DNA of 11,794 nucleotides from Spirochaeta sp. Its GTDB lineage: Bacteria > Spirochaetota > Spirochaetia > DSM-27196 > Alkalispirochaetaceae. The translations under genes were made by a program, and so were the position numbers. The notes beneath the pieces are model-generated. The model was not told the DNA's origin. It saw only the letters and a program-made list of their open reading frames with translations, and did not search any database. The stretch is taken from contig SKHA01000290.1 of NCBI GenBank assembly GCA_007117185.1, positions 1 to 11,794 of the forward strand, in the 5' to 3' direction. Of the stretch, positions 1 through 7,393 are shown in pieces (within the stretch, counting starts at the first letter, position 1; the number at the start of each line of letters is the position of its first letter).

Positions 1-1547
1 ACATGGCGGACGGCTACGCCCGCGCTACAGGAAAGCCTGCGGTTGTCCTGGTGACCTCCGGACCGGGGGCAACCAACACGATAACGGGCATACTCACCGC
101 CCAGATGGATTCGGTGCCGATGATTATCGTCACCGGGCAGCAGACAACCTGGAACCTCGGGATGGACGCGTTCCAGGAAGCAGACGTTTCCGGTATCTCC
201 TACCCGGTGGTGAAGCACTCGTATCTTGTGAAAGACGCCCGGGACCTGCCCAGGATCATGAAGGAAGCGTTCTACATCTGCCAGACCGGACGCCCCGGAC
301 CGGTCCTCATTGACGTGCCCAAGGATGTTTCCAGCGCTACCATTCAAACAGACTATTCCGAAACGTTTGATCTGCCGGGTTACAATGTCCCTGCAGAAGC
401 CCGGACTGAGCTGGTTGAACGTGCCGCGTGGCTCCTGGAGCGCGCCCGTCGACCGCTTCTTCTTGTCGGTCACGGAGCGGTTATCTCCGGTGCTGAAAAA
501 GCGATCAGAATTCTCGCTGAGAAAATGCAGATCCCTGTGGTGAACACCCTGCTAGGAAAGGGAGCATTTCCGGAGACCCACCCCCTCTCGCTGGGGATGC
601 TGGGGATGCACGGCACGGCGTACGCAAACCGCGCCGTTGAAAATACCGACCTTCTCTTCTCTATCGGCTCACGATGGGATGATCGCATCGTCGGCGACCC
701 CAAAAAGTTCTGTCTGAACGCGCAGAAGATCCACCTGGACATTGACGCGGCAGAGTTTGACAAGACCCTGGCGATGGACCTCTCCATCCAGGGAGACGCC
801 GCACTGGTGGTGGAGCAGATCAGTCAGATCGCCTCACCGGGAGATACCGCGGACTGGCTCTCACGGATCGAAGTGTGGCGTCGGGAGTACCCGCTGAAGT
901 ACAAGAAGAGCGGAAAACTCAAAGCGGAACACGTAATGGACGAGATGTATCACCAGACCGGGGGAAACGCATACATCACCACCGACGTGGGCCAGCACCA
1001 GATGTGGGCAGCCCAGTACTTTCTCACTGACCACCGCTTCCAGTGGATTACCAGCGGTGGCGCCGGAACGATGGGCTTCGGGCTTCCCGCAGCGATCGGG
1101 GCACAACTTGCTCATCCGGAAGAGCGGGTAATTGCAGTGGTCGGAGACGGTGGTTTTCAGATGACCATGTGTGAACTTGCAACCGCGGCAATCAACAAAC
1201 TGCCCATAAAGATCCTGATCATCAATAACGCGTACCTGGGCATGGTGCGGCAGTGGCAGGAGCTGTTCTTCGAGAACCGGTTGTCCGGAGTGGATATGGT
1301 GGGCAATCCGAACTTCGTCAAACTCGCCGAGAGTTTTGGTATCAAGGGGTTCCGGCTCAAGCGCAGCGCTGACGTCAAGCGGGTGATCGCCGCGGCTCTG
1401 GCGTATAACGATGGACCCTGTGTCATTGATGTGGAAGTTGCCAAGGAGGACAACGTGTATCCCATGATTCCCTCCGGCGCAAGTTACTCGGAAATGCTGA
1501 CAGAAGCACCGAAGATCAAACTGGCGAAACCAGTGGGGAGCACGTAA
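1..1547 (+). CDS. ilvB: Acetohydroxyacid synthase, catalytic (large) subunit; 5' end cut by the window
   Basis: This is the catalytic subunit of acetohydroxyacid synthase, which uses thiamine diphosphate, Mg and FAD to condense pyruvate with pyruvate or 2-oxobutyrate, the first committed step to valine/leucine and isoleucine. The 514 visible residues begin at the conserved MADGYARATG stretch. The first two bases (AC) are the end of a His codon, so the ATG at position 3 is internal. Compared with the usual 560 to 580 residues, about 60 N-terminal residues are missing, including the HEQ-type catalytic Glu expected just upstream. TSGPGATNT opens the visible part. The central FAD-type domain covers roughly residues 130 to 280. 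The C-terminal ThDP domain has GAGTMGFGLPAA and the GDG...NN cofactor motif, with its Asp at visible residue 382. The TAA stop overlaps the ilvN start. It is probably the first or second gene of the ilv/leu operon; its promoter lies outside the window. Confidence 0.96.
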   Translation, partial: MADGYARATGKPAVVLVTSGPGATNTITGILTAQMDSVPMIIVTGQQTTWNLGMDAFQEADVSGISYPVVKHSYLVKDARDLPRIMKEAFYICQTGRPGPVLIDVPKDVSSATIQTDYSETFDLPGYNVPAEARTELVERAAWLLERARRPLLLVGHGAVISGAEKAIRILAEKMQIPVVNTLLGKGAFPETHPLSLGMLGMHGTAYANRAVENTDLLFSIGSRWDDRIVGDPKKFCLNAQKIHLDIDAAEFDKTLAMDLSIQGDAALVVEQISQIASPGDTADWLSRIEVWRREYPLKYKKSGKLKAEHVMDEMYHQTGGNAYITTDVGQHQMWAAQYFLTDHRFQWITSGGAGTMGFGLPAAIGAQLAHPEERVIAVVGDGGFQMTMCELATAAINKLPIKILIINNAYLGMVRQWQELFFENRLSGVDMVGNPNFVKLAESFGIKGFRLKRSADVKRVIAAALAYNDGPCVIDVEVAKEDNVYPMIPSGASYSEMLTEAPKIKLAKPVGST

Positions 1548-2080
1548 TGAGTACCGCAATGTTGAATCAGGAAGTAGTTACCGAAGGGTACCGAAAGCAC
1601 ACCATCAGTCTGCACGTGGCAAACCGCCCGGGAGTCCTGATACGGATTTCCCTGGTCTTTGCCCGTCGCGGCTACAATATCGACAGTCTGGTGGTCTCGC
1701 CCTCCAACAATCCGGATTTTTCGATGATGAACATCGTCGCCTCCGGCGACGAGAAGACCCTGGACCAGATACTGAAGCAGCTGAACAAGCTGGTGGATGT
1801 GATCCACGCTACCGACCGTACCGGTGAGGACATTCTGCAGCGGGAACTGGCCCTCATCAAGATCCACTGTTCCGCTGCGGAGCGGACCGAGCTCCTGCAG
1901 CTGGCCCATGCCCTGAACTGCGAGATTGTAGACCTCAAAGAGGCAGTTCTGGTACTCCAGGTAACCGGTTCGTCTGAAAAAGTAGACAGTGTGACAGAAG
2001 TTCTCGGAACATATACGGTAGTAGAGCTGGTCAGGACGGGAAAGATCCTGATGGCCCGGGGCGAGCAGCACACAGCGTAA
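1547..2080 (+). CDS. ilvN: Acetohydroxyacid synthase, regulatory (small) subunit
   Basis: This is the regulatory partner of IlvB. It raises catalytic activity and carries the site for feedback by valine. The 177-residue protein is of the long form: an N-terminal ACT domain (about residues 17 to 90) followed by the C-terminal small-subunit domain (about 100 to 175). The ACT segment reads RPGVLIRISLVFARRGYNID. Gly29 and Asn44 align with E. coli IlvH Gly14 and Asn29, whose loss makes that enzyme valine-resistant, so I infer that this enzyme is valine-sensitive. The start is fixed by GGGGAG at 1535-1540, six bases before the ATG. That ATG shares one base with the ilvB stop (TAATG), a classic translational coupling that keeps the two subunits balanced. 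The next gene, leuC, follows after 19 bases. Confidence 0.96.
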   Translation: MSTAMLNQEVVTEGYRKHTISLHVANRPGVLIRISLVFARRGYNIDSLVVSPSNNPDFSMMNIVASGDEKTLDQILKQLNKLVDVIHATDRTGEDILQRELALIKIHCSAAERTELLQLAHALNCEIVDLKEAVLVLQVTGSSEKVDSVTEVLGTYTVVELVRTGKILMARGEQHTA

Positions 2081-2099
2081 CCAGGAAAAGAAGGAATAC

Positions 2100-3527
2100 A
2101 TGGCAACAAAAAGAAATCTGTTCAATACCGTCTGGGATCTCCATAAAGTTGGCACCCTGGAGTCAGGGCAGGACCAGCTTTTCATCGGGCTGCACCTGAT
2201 CCACGAGGTCACCTCCCCCCAGGCGTTTCAGATGCTGGAGGAGCGCGGATTGACTGTGCTGCACCCGGAGCGGACCTTTGCTACCGTTGATCACATCGTC
2301 CCCACCGCCAGCCAGGAACGCCCCTTTAAAGACCGTCTGGCTGAAGAGATGATGCAGGCGATTGAAAACAACACCGCCCGGCACGACATCGAGTTCTTCG
2401 GCCTGCGGACCGATCACCAGGGGATCGTCCACATTATTGGCCCGGAACTGGGTCTCACCCAGCCAGGAATGACCATTGCCTGCGGGGACAGCCACACATC
2501 CACCCACGGAGCGTTCGGTGCCATCGCCTTCGGGATCGGAACGTCCCAGATCCGTGACGTCCTGGCGACGCAGACGATGGCCCTGAGCCGCCCCAAAGTC
2601 CGGAAGATCAACGTTACCGGAACGCTGCAACCAGGGGTGTACGCCAAGGACATCATCCTGCGTATCATCGCCGAGCTTGGGGTAAACGGCGGGATCGGCT
2701 ACGCCTACGAGTACAACGGAGAGGCGATTCATCAGCTCTCCATGGAAGAGCGCATGACCATCTGCAATATGAGTATCGAGGGGGGCGCCCGGGTGGGCTA
2801 CGTCAACCCGGATGAGAAGACTTACGAATACCTGCTGGGACGGCGCTACGCCCCCCGGGGTGAAAACTTTGAGCGCGCAGTACAATTCTGGAGCGAGATC
2901 GCCAGCGGTGAGGATGCGGAGTACGACGACGTATTCGAACTGGACGCCAACACCCTCAAACCGATGGTCACCTGGGGAATCACCCCGGGCCAGGCGATCT
3001 CCGTTGATGACCGAATGCCCGACCCGGATCGTCTGCCGGAAGAACAGCGGGACATCGCAGTAAAGGCGCTGGAACACATGGGATTTGCCGAAGGTGACCG
3101 GATTCGGGGCAAGAAGATCGATGTCGCCTTTCTGGGCAGCTGCACCAACGGCCGGATCAGCGATCTTCGGGAAGCTGCCCGGATCGTCCAGGGGAAAAAG
3201 GTGGCGCGGTCGGTGCGGGCTTTTGTTGTCCCCGGGTCCAAGCAGGTTTCCATGCAGGCGGAACGGGAGGGATTACCCCGGATCTTCCAGGACGCGGGCT
3301 TTGAATGGCGCGGCGCCGGGTGTTCCATGTGTCTGGCCATGAACCCGGACAAATTGGAAGGTCGTGAGATCTCCGCTTCCAGCTCCAACAGAAACTTCGT
3401 GGGACGACAGGGGTCACCTTCAGGAAGAACGCTGCTCATGAGCCCGGCGATGGTAGCCGCAGCAGCGATCGCCGGTGAGGTTGTGGACGTGCGCGAGCAG
3501 ATCGCGGATCTGCAGCCGGTAGGGTAA
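2100..3527 (+). CDS. leuC: 3-isopropylmalate dehydratase (isomerase), large subunit
   Basis: LeuC with LeuD converts 2-isopropylmalate to 3-isopropylmalate in leucine synthesis. It is a cytoplasmic aconitase-type enzyme. At 475 residues it is of the bacterial long type. The three [4Fe-4S] ligands are visible: Cys348 in GSCTNGR, and Cys408 and Cys411 in GCSMCLAM, one residue offset from E. coli Cys347/407/410. Active-site stretches VDHIVP (Asp64, His65), CGDSHTSTHGAFG and SNRNFVGRQG are intact. The N-terminal stretch FIGLHLIHEVTSPQAF has Gly30 where many LeuC proteins have Asp. From memory this variant is usual in the cyanobacterial-like LeuC subgroup, so I read it as a lineage mark and not a defect. 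The start has AAGGA at 2091-2095 four bases upstream. leuD follows directly, as expected for the other half of the enzyme. Confidence 0.97.
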   Translation: MATKRNLFNTVWDLHKVGTLESGQDQLFIGLHLIHEVTSPQAFQMLEERGLTVLHPERTFATVDHIVPTASQERPFKDRLAEEMMQAIENNTARHDIEFFGLRTDHQGIVHIIGPELGLTQPGMTIACGDSHTSTHGAFGAIAFGIGTSQIRDVLATQTMALSRPKVRKINVTGTLQPGVYAKDIILRIIAELGVNGGIGYAYEYNGEAIHQLSMEERMTICNMSIEGGARVGYVNPDEKTYEYLLGRRYAPRGENFERAVQFWSEIASGEDAEYDDVFELDANTLKPMVTWGITPGQAISVDDRMPDPDRLPEEQRDIAVKALEHMGFAEGDRIRGKKIDVAFLGSCTNGRISDLREAARIVQGKKVARSVRAFVVPGSKQVSMQAEREGLPRIFQDAGFEWRGAGCSMCLAMNPDKLEGREISASSSNRNFVGRQGSPSGRTLLMSPAMVAAAAIAGEVVDVREQIADLQPVG

Positions 3528-3531
3528 GGAG
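3526..3531 (+). promoter_or_regulatory. Ribosome binding site of leuD
   Basis: AAGGAG begins within the leuC TAA stop codon. Two ATG codons follow in tandem, at 3534 and 3537. The spacing is two bases to the first and five to the second, so the second is the better-placed start. Confidence 0.75.
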
Positions 3532-3536
3532 AAATG

Positions 3537-4157
3537 ATGACCGAGATAAAGAAGGCAATCAAACAGATTACCGGACGGGGAATGATCGTTCCTGGAAACG
3601 ATATCGACACGGATCAGATTATTCCTGCCCGGTACATGAAGGTAGTGACCTTTGACGGATTGGGAGAGTACGCATTCTACGATCTGCGTTACGATGAGCA
3701 GGGGAACCCCAAGAAGCACCCCTTCAACGAACCACGTTTCGCCGGTGCCTCCATCCTGCTGGTAAACAGAAACTTCGGTTGCGGTTCCTCCCGGGAGCAC
3801 GCGCCGCAGGCGTTGATGCGCGCGGGAATCGCCGCGGTGGTGGGGGAATCTTTTGCCGAGATCTTCGCCGGAAACTGCACCGCCATGGGAGTTCCCACGG
3901 TGACGTTGGAGGGTGCAGCGATTCAGGCGCTCACGAAGATCGTCGATGCGGACCCCACCGTAGAGATGACCCTGGACCTCCCCTCCTCCACCATCAGCTG
4001 CGACGGCCGGGAGTTTCCCTTTGCCATGCACCCCTCGTATCGCAGCGCCTTGATCGCCGGCAGCTGGGACTCCACCTCGGTGCTGTTGTCCAACGTGGAG
4101 AAGATTGAGTCCCTGGTAAAGCGCCTGCCCTACCTGAATGGATTTGCCCATGGCTGA
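3537..4157 (+). CDS. leuD: 3-isopropylmalate dehydratase (isomerase), small subunit
   Basis: LeuD is the small swivelling subunit that completes the LeuC active site. The protein is 206 residues from the ATG at 3537, or 207 from the adjacent ATG at 3534. The Shine-Dalgarno spacing favours 3537, but the difference is one residue. Family marks are GRG followed by GNDIDTDQIIPARY near the N-terminus, then VTFDGLGEYAF, and the substrate-binding loop NFGCGSSREHAPQAL. The length is typical of the bacterial enzyme. The C-terminal residues FAHG are encoded across the start of ilvD, with which the gene overlaps by eight bases (ATGGCTGA). The order leuC-leuD-ilvD makes this part of the same operon. Confidence 0.96.
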   Translation: MTEIKKAIKQITGRGMIVPGNDIDTDQIIPARYMKVVTFDGLGEYAFYDLRYDEQGNPKKHPFNEPRFAGASILLVNRNFGCGSSREHAPQALMRAGIAAVVGESFAEIFAGNCTAMGVPTVTLEGAAIQALTKIVDADPTVEMTLDLPSSTISCDGREFPFAMHPSYRSALIAGSWDSTSVLLSNVEKIESLVKRLPYLNGFAHG

Positions 4158-5823
4158 GCTGAACAGACGGTCCCGAATCATGACCGCCGGGGTGGAACGC
4201 ACCGCCAACCGGGCGATGCTGCGGGCGGTGGGGTTCGGTGACGACGATTTCGTAAAGCCGATTGTGGGAATAGCCAGCGCGGACAGCGACGTCAGCCCCT
4301 GCAACATGCACCTGGACGATATCTCAAAGATATCCCGGCGGCGATTGAAGGAGCTCGGAGCGATGCCGATGCTCTTTCACACCTTTGTTGTTACCGACGG
4401 TGAGGCCATGGGCCACGAGGGCATGAAAGCGTCCCTTATTTCCCGGGAGGTGATCGCCGATATCATCGAACTGGACGCGCTGGGCCACCAGATGGACGCG
4501 CTGTTAGGGGTAGGCGGCTGCGACAAGACAATTCCCGGCACGGTGATGGGGATGGCCCGGATGAACGTCCCCTCCATCTTCGTCTACGGCGGAACTATCG
4601 CGGCGGGAATCCACAAGGGAGAGCGGGTGGATATCGTCAGCGCCTTTGAGGCGGTGGGAGCGTACAGCGCCGGAAAGATCACCGAGGAGGAGCGCCTGGC
4701 GATAGAGCGGGCGGCCTGCCCCGGTGCGGGAGCGTGCGGCGGCATGTATACCGCCAACACCCTGGCCTCGGCGATGGAAGCGCTTGGTATGAGTATTCCT
4801 GGGTGCGCCTCGGTCCCCGCAGTGAGCGATCTGCGCCCCTGGGTGATGGAAGCCAGTGCGGAGGCACTCTTCCACTGCATTCGGGAGAACATCACCCCCC
4901 GGGATATCATGACCAAGAAAGCGTTTGAGAATGCCATCCGCGTGGTTATGGCTTTGGGTGGATCAACAAACTCGGTGCTGCACCTCCTGGCTCTGGCGCA
5001 TGAGGTTGCGGTTCCCCTGGAAATCAACGAGTTCAACCATTTCTATGACACCACCCCCATCCTCACCAACATGAAGCCCGCAGGGAAGTACGTGATGGAG
5101 GATCTGTTCGCCGTTGGCGGGGTGCAGATGGTGATGAAGATGCTCCTTGACCAGGGCCTGCTCCACCAGGACTGCCTCACAGTGACCGGCAAGACCATCG
5201 GGGAAAACCTGAAAGACGTACAGGTGAAGCTTGAGGGGCAGTCGGTAGTTCACAGTTTCGATAACCCCGAGCAGCCTCGTGGACCCATCGCGATTCTGCG
5301 GGGCAACCTGGCACCTGAGGGGGCGGTGGTCAAGACCTGCGGACTGAACGAGTTCAGCCACACCGGCCCGGCCAGGGTCTACGAGAACGAGGAACACGCC
5401 CTGGAGGCGATCCTCAACGATGGGGTATCTGCGGGGGATGTGGTTGTCATTCGCTACGAAGGACCCAAAGGCGGCCCGGGAATGCGGGAGATGCTCTCGC
5501 CCACCGCGGCAATCGCCGGGGCGGGGCTGACGAAGGAAGTGGCCCTCATTACTGACGGCCGATTTTCCGGAGGCAGCCACGGAATGGTGGTGGGCCACGT
5601 CGCTCCGGAAGCACAGACCGGCGGTCCCATCGCCCTGCTGCGGGACGGCGACATCGTCACCATCGATACCCGGAGCAAGAGCATTTCCGTCGACCTCTCC
5701 GATGAAGAACTTGCGGCGCGAAAACGGGACTGGAAACCGAAAGAGACAATGTACCCCCGGGGAGCGTTGCAGAAGTTTGCCAGACTGTGCAGCTCTGCAT
5801 CCAAGGGGGCGGTCACCAGTTGA
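4150..5823 (+). CDS. ilvD: Dihydroxyacid dehydratase
   Basis: IlvD dehydrates 2,3-dihydroxy-isovalerate and 2,3-dihydroxy-3-methylvalerate to the keto acids that precede valine, leucine and isoleucine. The protein is 557 residues from the ATG at 4150. The three Fe-S cluster ligands are visible: Cys51 (DVSPCNMHL), Cys124 (GGCDKTIPG) and Cys196 (GACGGMYTANT). Lys126, next to the second Cys, is the position that is carbamylated to hold Mg in this family. The C-terminal half shows GGSTNSVLHLLA, the YEGPKGGPGM stretch and GRFSGG. All three Cys occur in both [2Fe-2S] and [4Fe-4S] enzymes, so the cluster type cannot be read from them. An in-frame ATG at 4138 would add MDLP but has no ribosome site; the ATG at 4150 has a weak one (TGGAT) and gives a usual N-terminus. 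It is the last gene of the ilv/leu operon. Confidence 0.96.
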   Translation: MAELNRRSRIMTAGVERTANRAMLRAVGFGDDDFVKPIVGIASADSDVSPCNMHLDDISKISRRRLKELGAMPMLFHTFVVTDGEAMGHEGMKASLISREVIADIIELDALGHQMDALLGVGGCDKTIPGTVMGMARMNVPSIFVYGGTIAAGIHKGERVDIVSAFEAVGAYSAGKITEEERLAIERAACPGAGACGGMYTANTLASAMEALGMSIPGCASVPAVSDLRPWVMEASAEALFHCIRENITPRDIMTKKAFENAIRVVMALGGSTNSVLHLLALAHEVAVPLEINEFNHFYDTTPILTNMKPAGKYVMEDLFAVGGVQMVMKMLLDQGLLHQDCLTVTGKTIGENLKDVQVKLEGQSVVHSFDNPEQPRGPIAILRGNLAPEGAVVKTCGLNEFSHTGPARVYENEEHALEAILNDGVSAGDVVVIRYEGPKGGPGMREMLSPTAAIAGAGLTKEVALITDGRFSGGSHGMVVGHVAPEAQTGGPIALLRDGDIVTIDTRSKSISVDLSDEELAARKRDWKPKETMYPRGALQKFARLCSSASKGAVTS

Positions 5824-5847
5824 CCTCTTCCCTGTGACGGCTTGAGG

Positions 5848-5877
5848 GACCCTGCCGGGACTGCGCAGTGCCGGGTC
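5848..5877. terminator. Imperfect inverted repeat between convergent ilvD and the ammonia-lyase gene
   Basis: GACCC at 5848-5852 pairs with GGGTC at 5873-5877. Inside lies a perfect 10-base palindrome, ACTGCGCAGT, at 5860-5869. The arms touch the stop codon of the ammonia-lyase gene on the - strand. There is no T-run on either side, and the stem contains a mismatched region, so a strong intrinsic terminator is not supported. It may be a weak bidirectional end, or ends here may be Rho-dependent. The 52-base gap between the two stop codons holds nothing else that I can name. Confidence 0.3.
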
Positions 5878-7393
5878 AGCCGGTGAGACCCAGCTCTTCC
5901 AGCCGCGGCACCCCCTCGGTTGGCGGTTCACCCTTCAGGCGGTCCGCCAGGGAACGAATCTCCGCCGAGAGGGGGCGGTCTTGCCGCAGCGGCGGAACCT
6001 GCCTCCGAACCCAACGGTAGATCCCTCCGGCGCCCCCCCCCGGGGCGGCGATGTCCAGCGCTTGCGTGGCGGTGATCAAGTGCATCGCCACCAGTTCCCT
6101 GAGTCGCGGAACCACCTGGTAGAGACGCCACCCCGCAAGGGTGCTCATACTGACCACATCCTGGTTGGCCCCGTTGGTTGACCGCGTCTCCAGCACATAC
6201 CGGCTGCGCGCTGCGGCGTTGATCTCTCCAGCCAGGGCGGTTGCGCTGACCTGCAACCCCATCAGCCCGGAGTGCCCACCCGGGGGCATCCCCGTGAGGA
6301 ACGGGGGCAGCCCGCCGTTGAGGTTCACGTCGGTGATCCGGGCGATCTGCCGTTCCAGAAGGTTTGCCACCACGGCAATCGCCAGGGCGATTGAATCGCA
6401 GGCAAAAGCCGGTGCGACTCCCTGGAAGTTGCCACCATGGATTACCGTCTCACTGGCCAGGTCAAACACGGGGTTGTCGGTTACCCCGTTGAGCTCCCGG
6501 GTGAGGATCGAACCGGCGTATTCCAGCGCTTCCACCGCTGGGCCCAGGATCTGGGGTATGCACCGAAAGCTGTAGGCGCTCTGAAGGAGATCGCTCTTTC
6601 CTGGAGCCGGATCATCGCCGAGGATCTGCAGCAGACACCGCGCCACCGCTATTTGCCCGGGGTGTCCCCGTACCTCCTGAAGCTTCGGCGTGTAGGCCTG
6701 CCGTGGCAGCCCGAGGACGTCCACCATCAATGCCATCGAGGCCAGCGCGGGAGCGATCAGTGTAGCCGCATCCCACCACGCCAGGATCGTCAGGCCGGTA
6801 CTGACGGAGGTCCCGTTAACCAGAGCCAGGGCGTCTCGGCGACCAAAACGGTAGCGTGTGAGACCGAGAATCTCCAGCACCTTCTCCCCGGGCCCCTGCA
6901 GAAAGGGCCCCTCCCCCATCATCGCCAGCGCAACGTGGGCCAGCGGGGTCAGATCGCCACTGGCGCCGACACTGCCGTAAGCCGGAACCTCCGGTTCCAC
7001 CCCTGCGGAGAGAAAAGCTGCGATCTGCTCTACCAGCTCGATGGACGCCCCGCTGTATCCGCGAGAAAGGGTCAGGACGCGATGAAGCATCGCCGCCCGG
7101 ACGGCACGCCCCGGCAGAGGGTCCCCCGTCCCGGTGGCAAGGTGATAGATGAGCTGTTCCTGGTGCGCCCGGGGGCTGTCCCCGGCCTGATGCACCACCA
7201 GCGGGCCGAACCCGGTGGTGATTCCATAGACCTGCTCACCCGATGAAATGATCCGGTCCACCAGAGCGGTGGCGCGGGACATAACCTCCCGGGTCTCTGA
7301 AGAGAGGACGAACTGCGGAGGGTCTTCTACAAGACGGACAAACCCGGCGAGGGTCAGCTCTTCCCGGTGGTCAATGACGCAGGGATCACTCAT
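5876..7393 (-). CDS. MIO-type aromatic amino acid ammonia-lyase, probably tyrosine ammonia-lyase
   Basis: This is a 505-residue member of the histidine/phenylalanine/tyrosine ammonia-lyase family, which removes ammonia from an amino acid to give an unsaturated acid. The MIO prosthetic group should form from Ala144-Ser145-Gly146 in GSVGASGDLTPLAH. Also visible are the catalytic Tyr56 (VYGITTGFGP), Asn193 (LVNGTS), the Tyr274/Arg277 segment (AYSFRC) and TDNPVF. Substrate marks point away from histidine. The selectivity pair is His84-Leu85 (IYHLATG), as in Rhodobacter sphaeroides tyrosine ammonia-lyase (His89-Leu90), where bacterial HutH has Ser-His. The later motif is NQDVVS at 410-415, where HutH has NQEDHVS. 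The product would then be p-coumarate. A tyrosine aminomutase shares the His and cannot be excluded. The ATG overlaps the glnS stop (ATGAGTGA, eight bases) behind only a weak GGGA, so translation is probably coupled. No hutU, hutI or 4-coumarate:CoA ligase gene is in the window. Family certain, substrate inferred. Confidence 0.85.
   Translation of the reverse strand: MSDPCVIDHREELTLAGFVRLVEDPPQFVLSSETREVMSRATALVDRIISSGEQVYGITTGFGPLVVHQAGDSPRAHQEQLIYHLATGTGDPLPGRAVRAAMLHRVLTLSRGYSGASIELVEQIAAFLSAGVEPEVPAYGSVGASGDLTPLAHVALAMMGEGPFLQGPGEKVLEILGLTRYRFGRRDALALVNGTSVSTGLTILAWWDAATLIAPALASMALMVDVLGLPRQAYTPKLQEVRGHPGQIAVARCLLQILGDDPAPGKSDLLQSAYSFRCIPQILGPAVEALEYAGSILTRELNGVTDNPVFDLASETVIHGGNFQGVAPAFACDSIALAIAVVANLLERQIARITDVNLNGGLPPFLTGMPPGGHSGLMGLQVSATALAGEINAAARSRYVLETRSTNGANQDVVSMSTLAGWRLYQVVPRLRELVAMHLITATQALDIAAPGGGAGGIYRWVRRQVPPLRQDRPLSAEIRSLADRLKGEPPTEGVPRLEELGLTG
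6033..6041 (-). repeat. Run of nine G in the ammonia-lyase coding strand
   Basis: Nine consecutive C on the + strand give G9 in the coding strand, within CCG GGG GGG GGC (Pro451 to Gly454). It is the longest single-base run that I noticed in the window. The reading frame is intact across it in this copy. Gain or loss of one base would replace about the last 50 residues. Confidence 0.9.

Noticed and set aside
3..5. The ATG at position 3 as the true start of ilvB
   Set aside because: It is the Met of the conserved HMADGYARATG region, about 60 residues into the family. The two bases before it complete a His codon.
2163..3077. A 304-codon open frame on the - strand opposite leuC
   Set aside because: It lies wholly within leuC and shows no recognisable motif. 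The same reasoning covers the - strand frames at 3420-4307 and 4963-5931.
4138..4149. Upstream ATG for ilvD
   Set aside because: It has no ribosome site and lengthens the overlap with leuD to 20 bases. The ATG at 4150 gives the usual N-terminus.
5876..7393. Plain histidine ammonia-lyase (hutH) as the name for this gene
   Set aside because: The selectivity pair and the NQDVVS motif do not match HutH, and no hut genes are adjacent.
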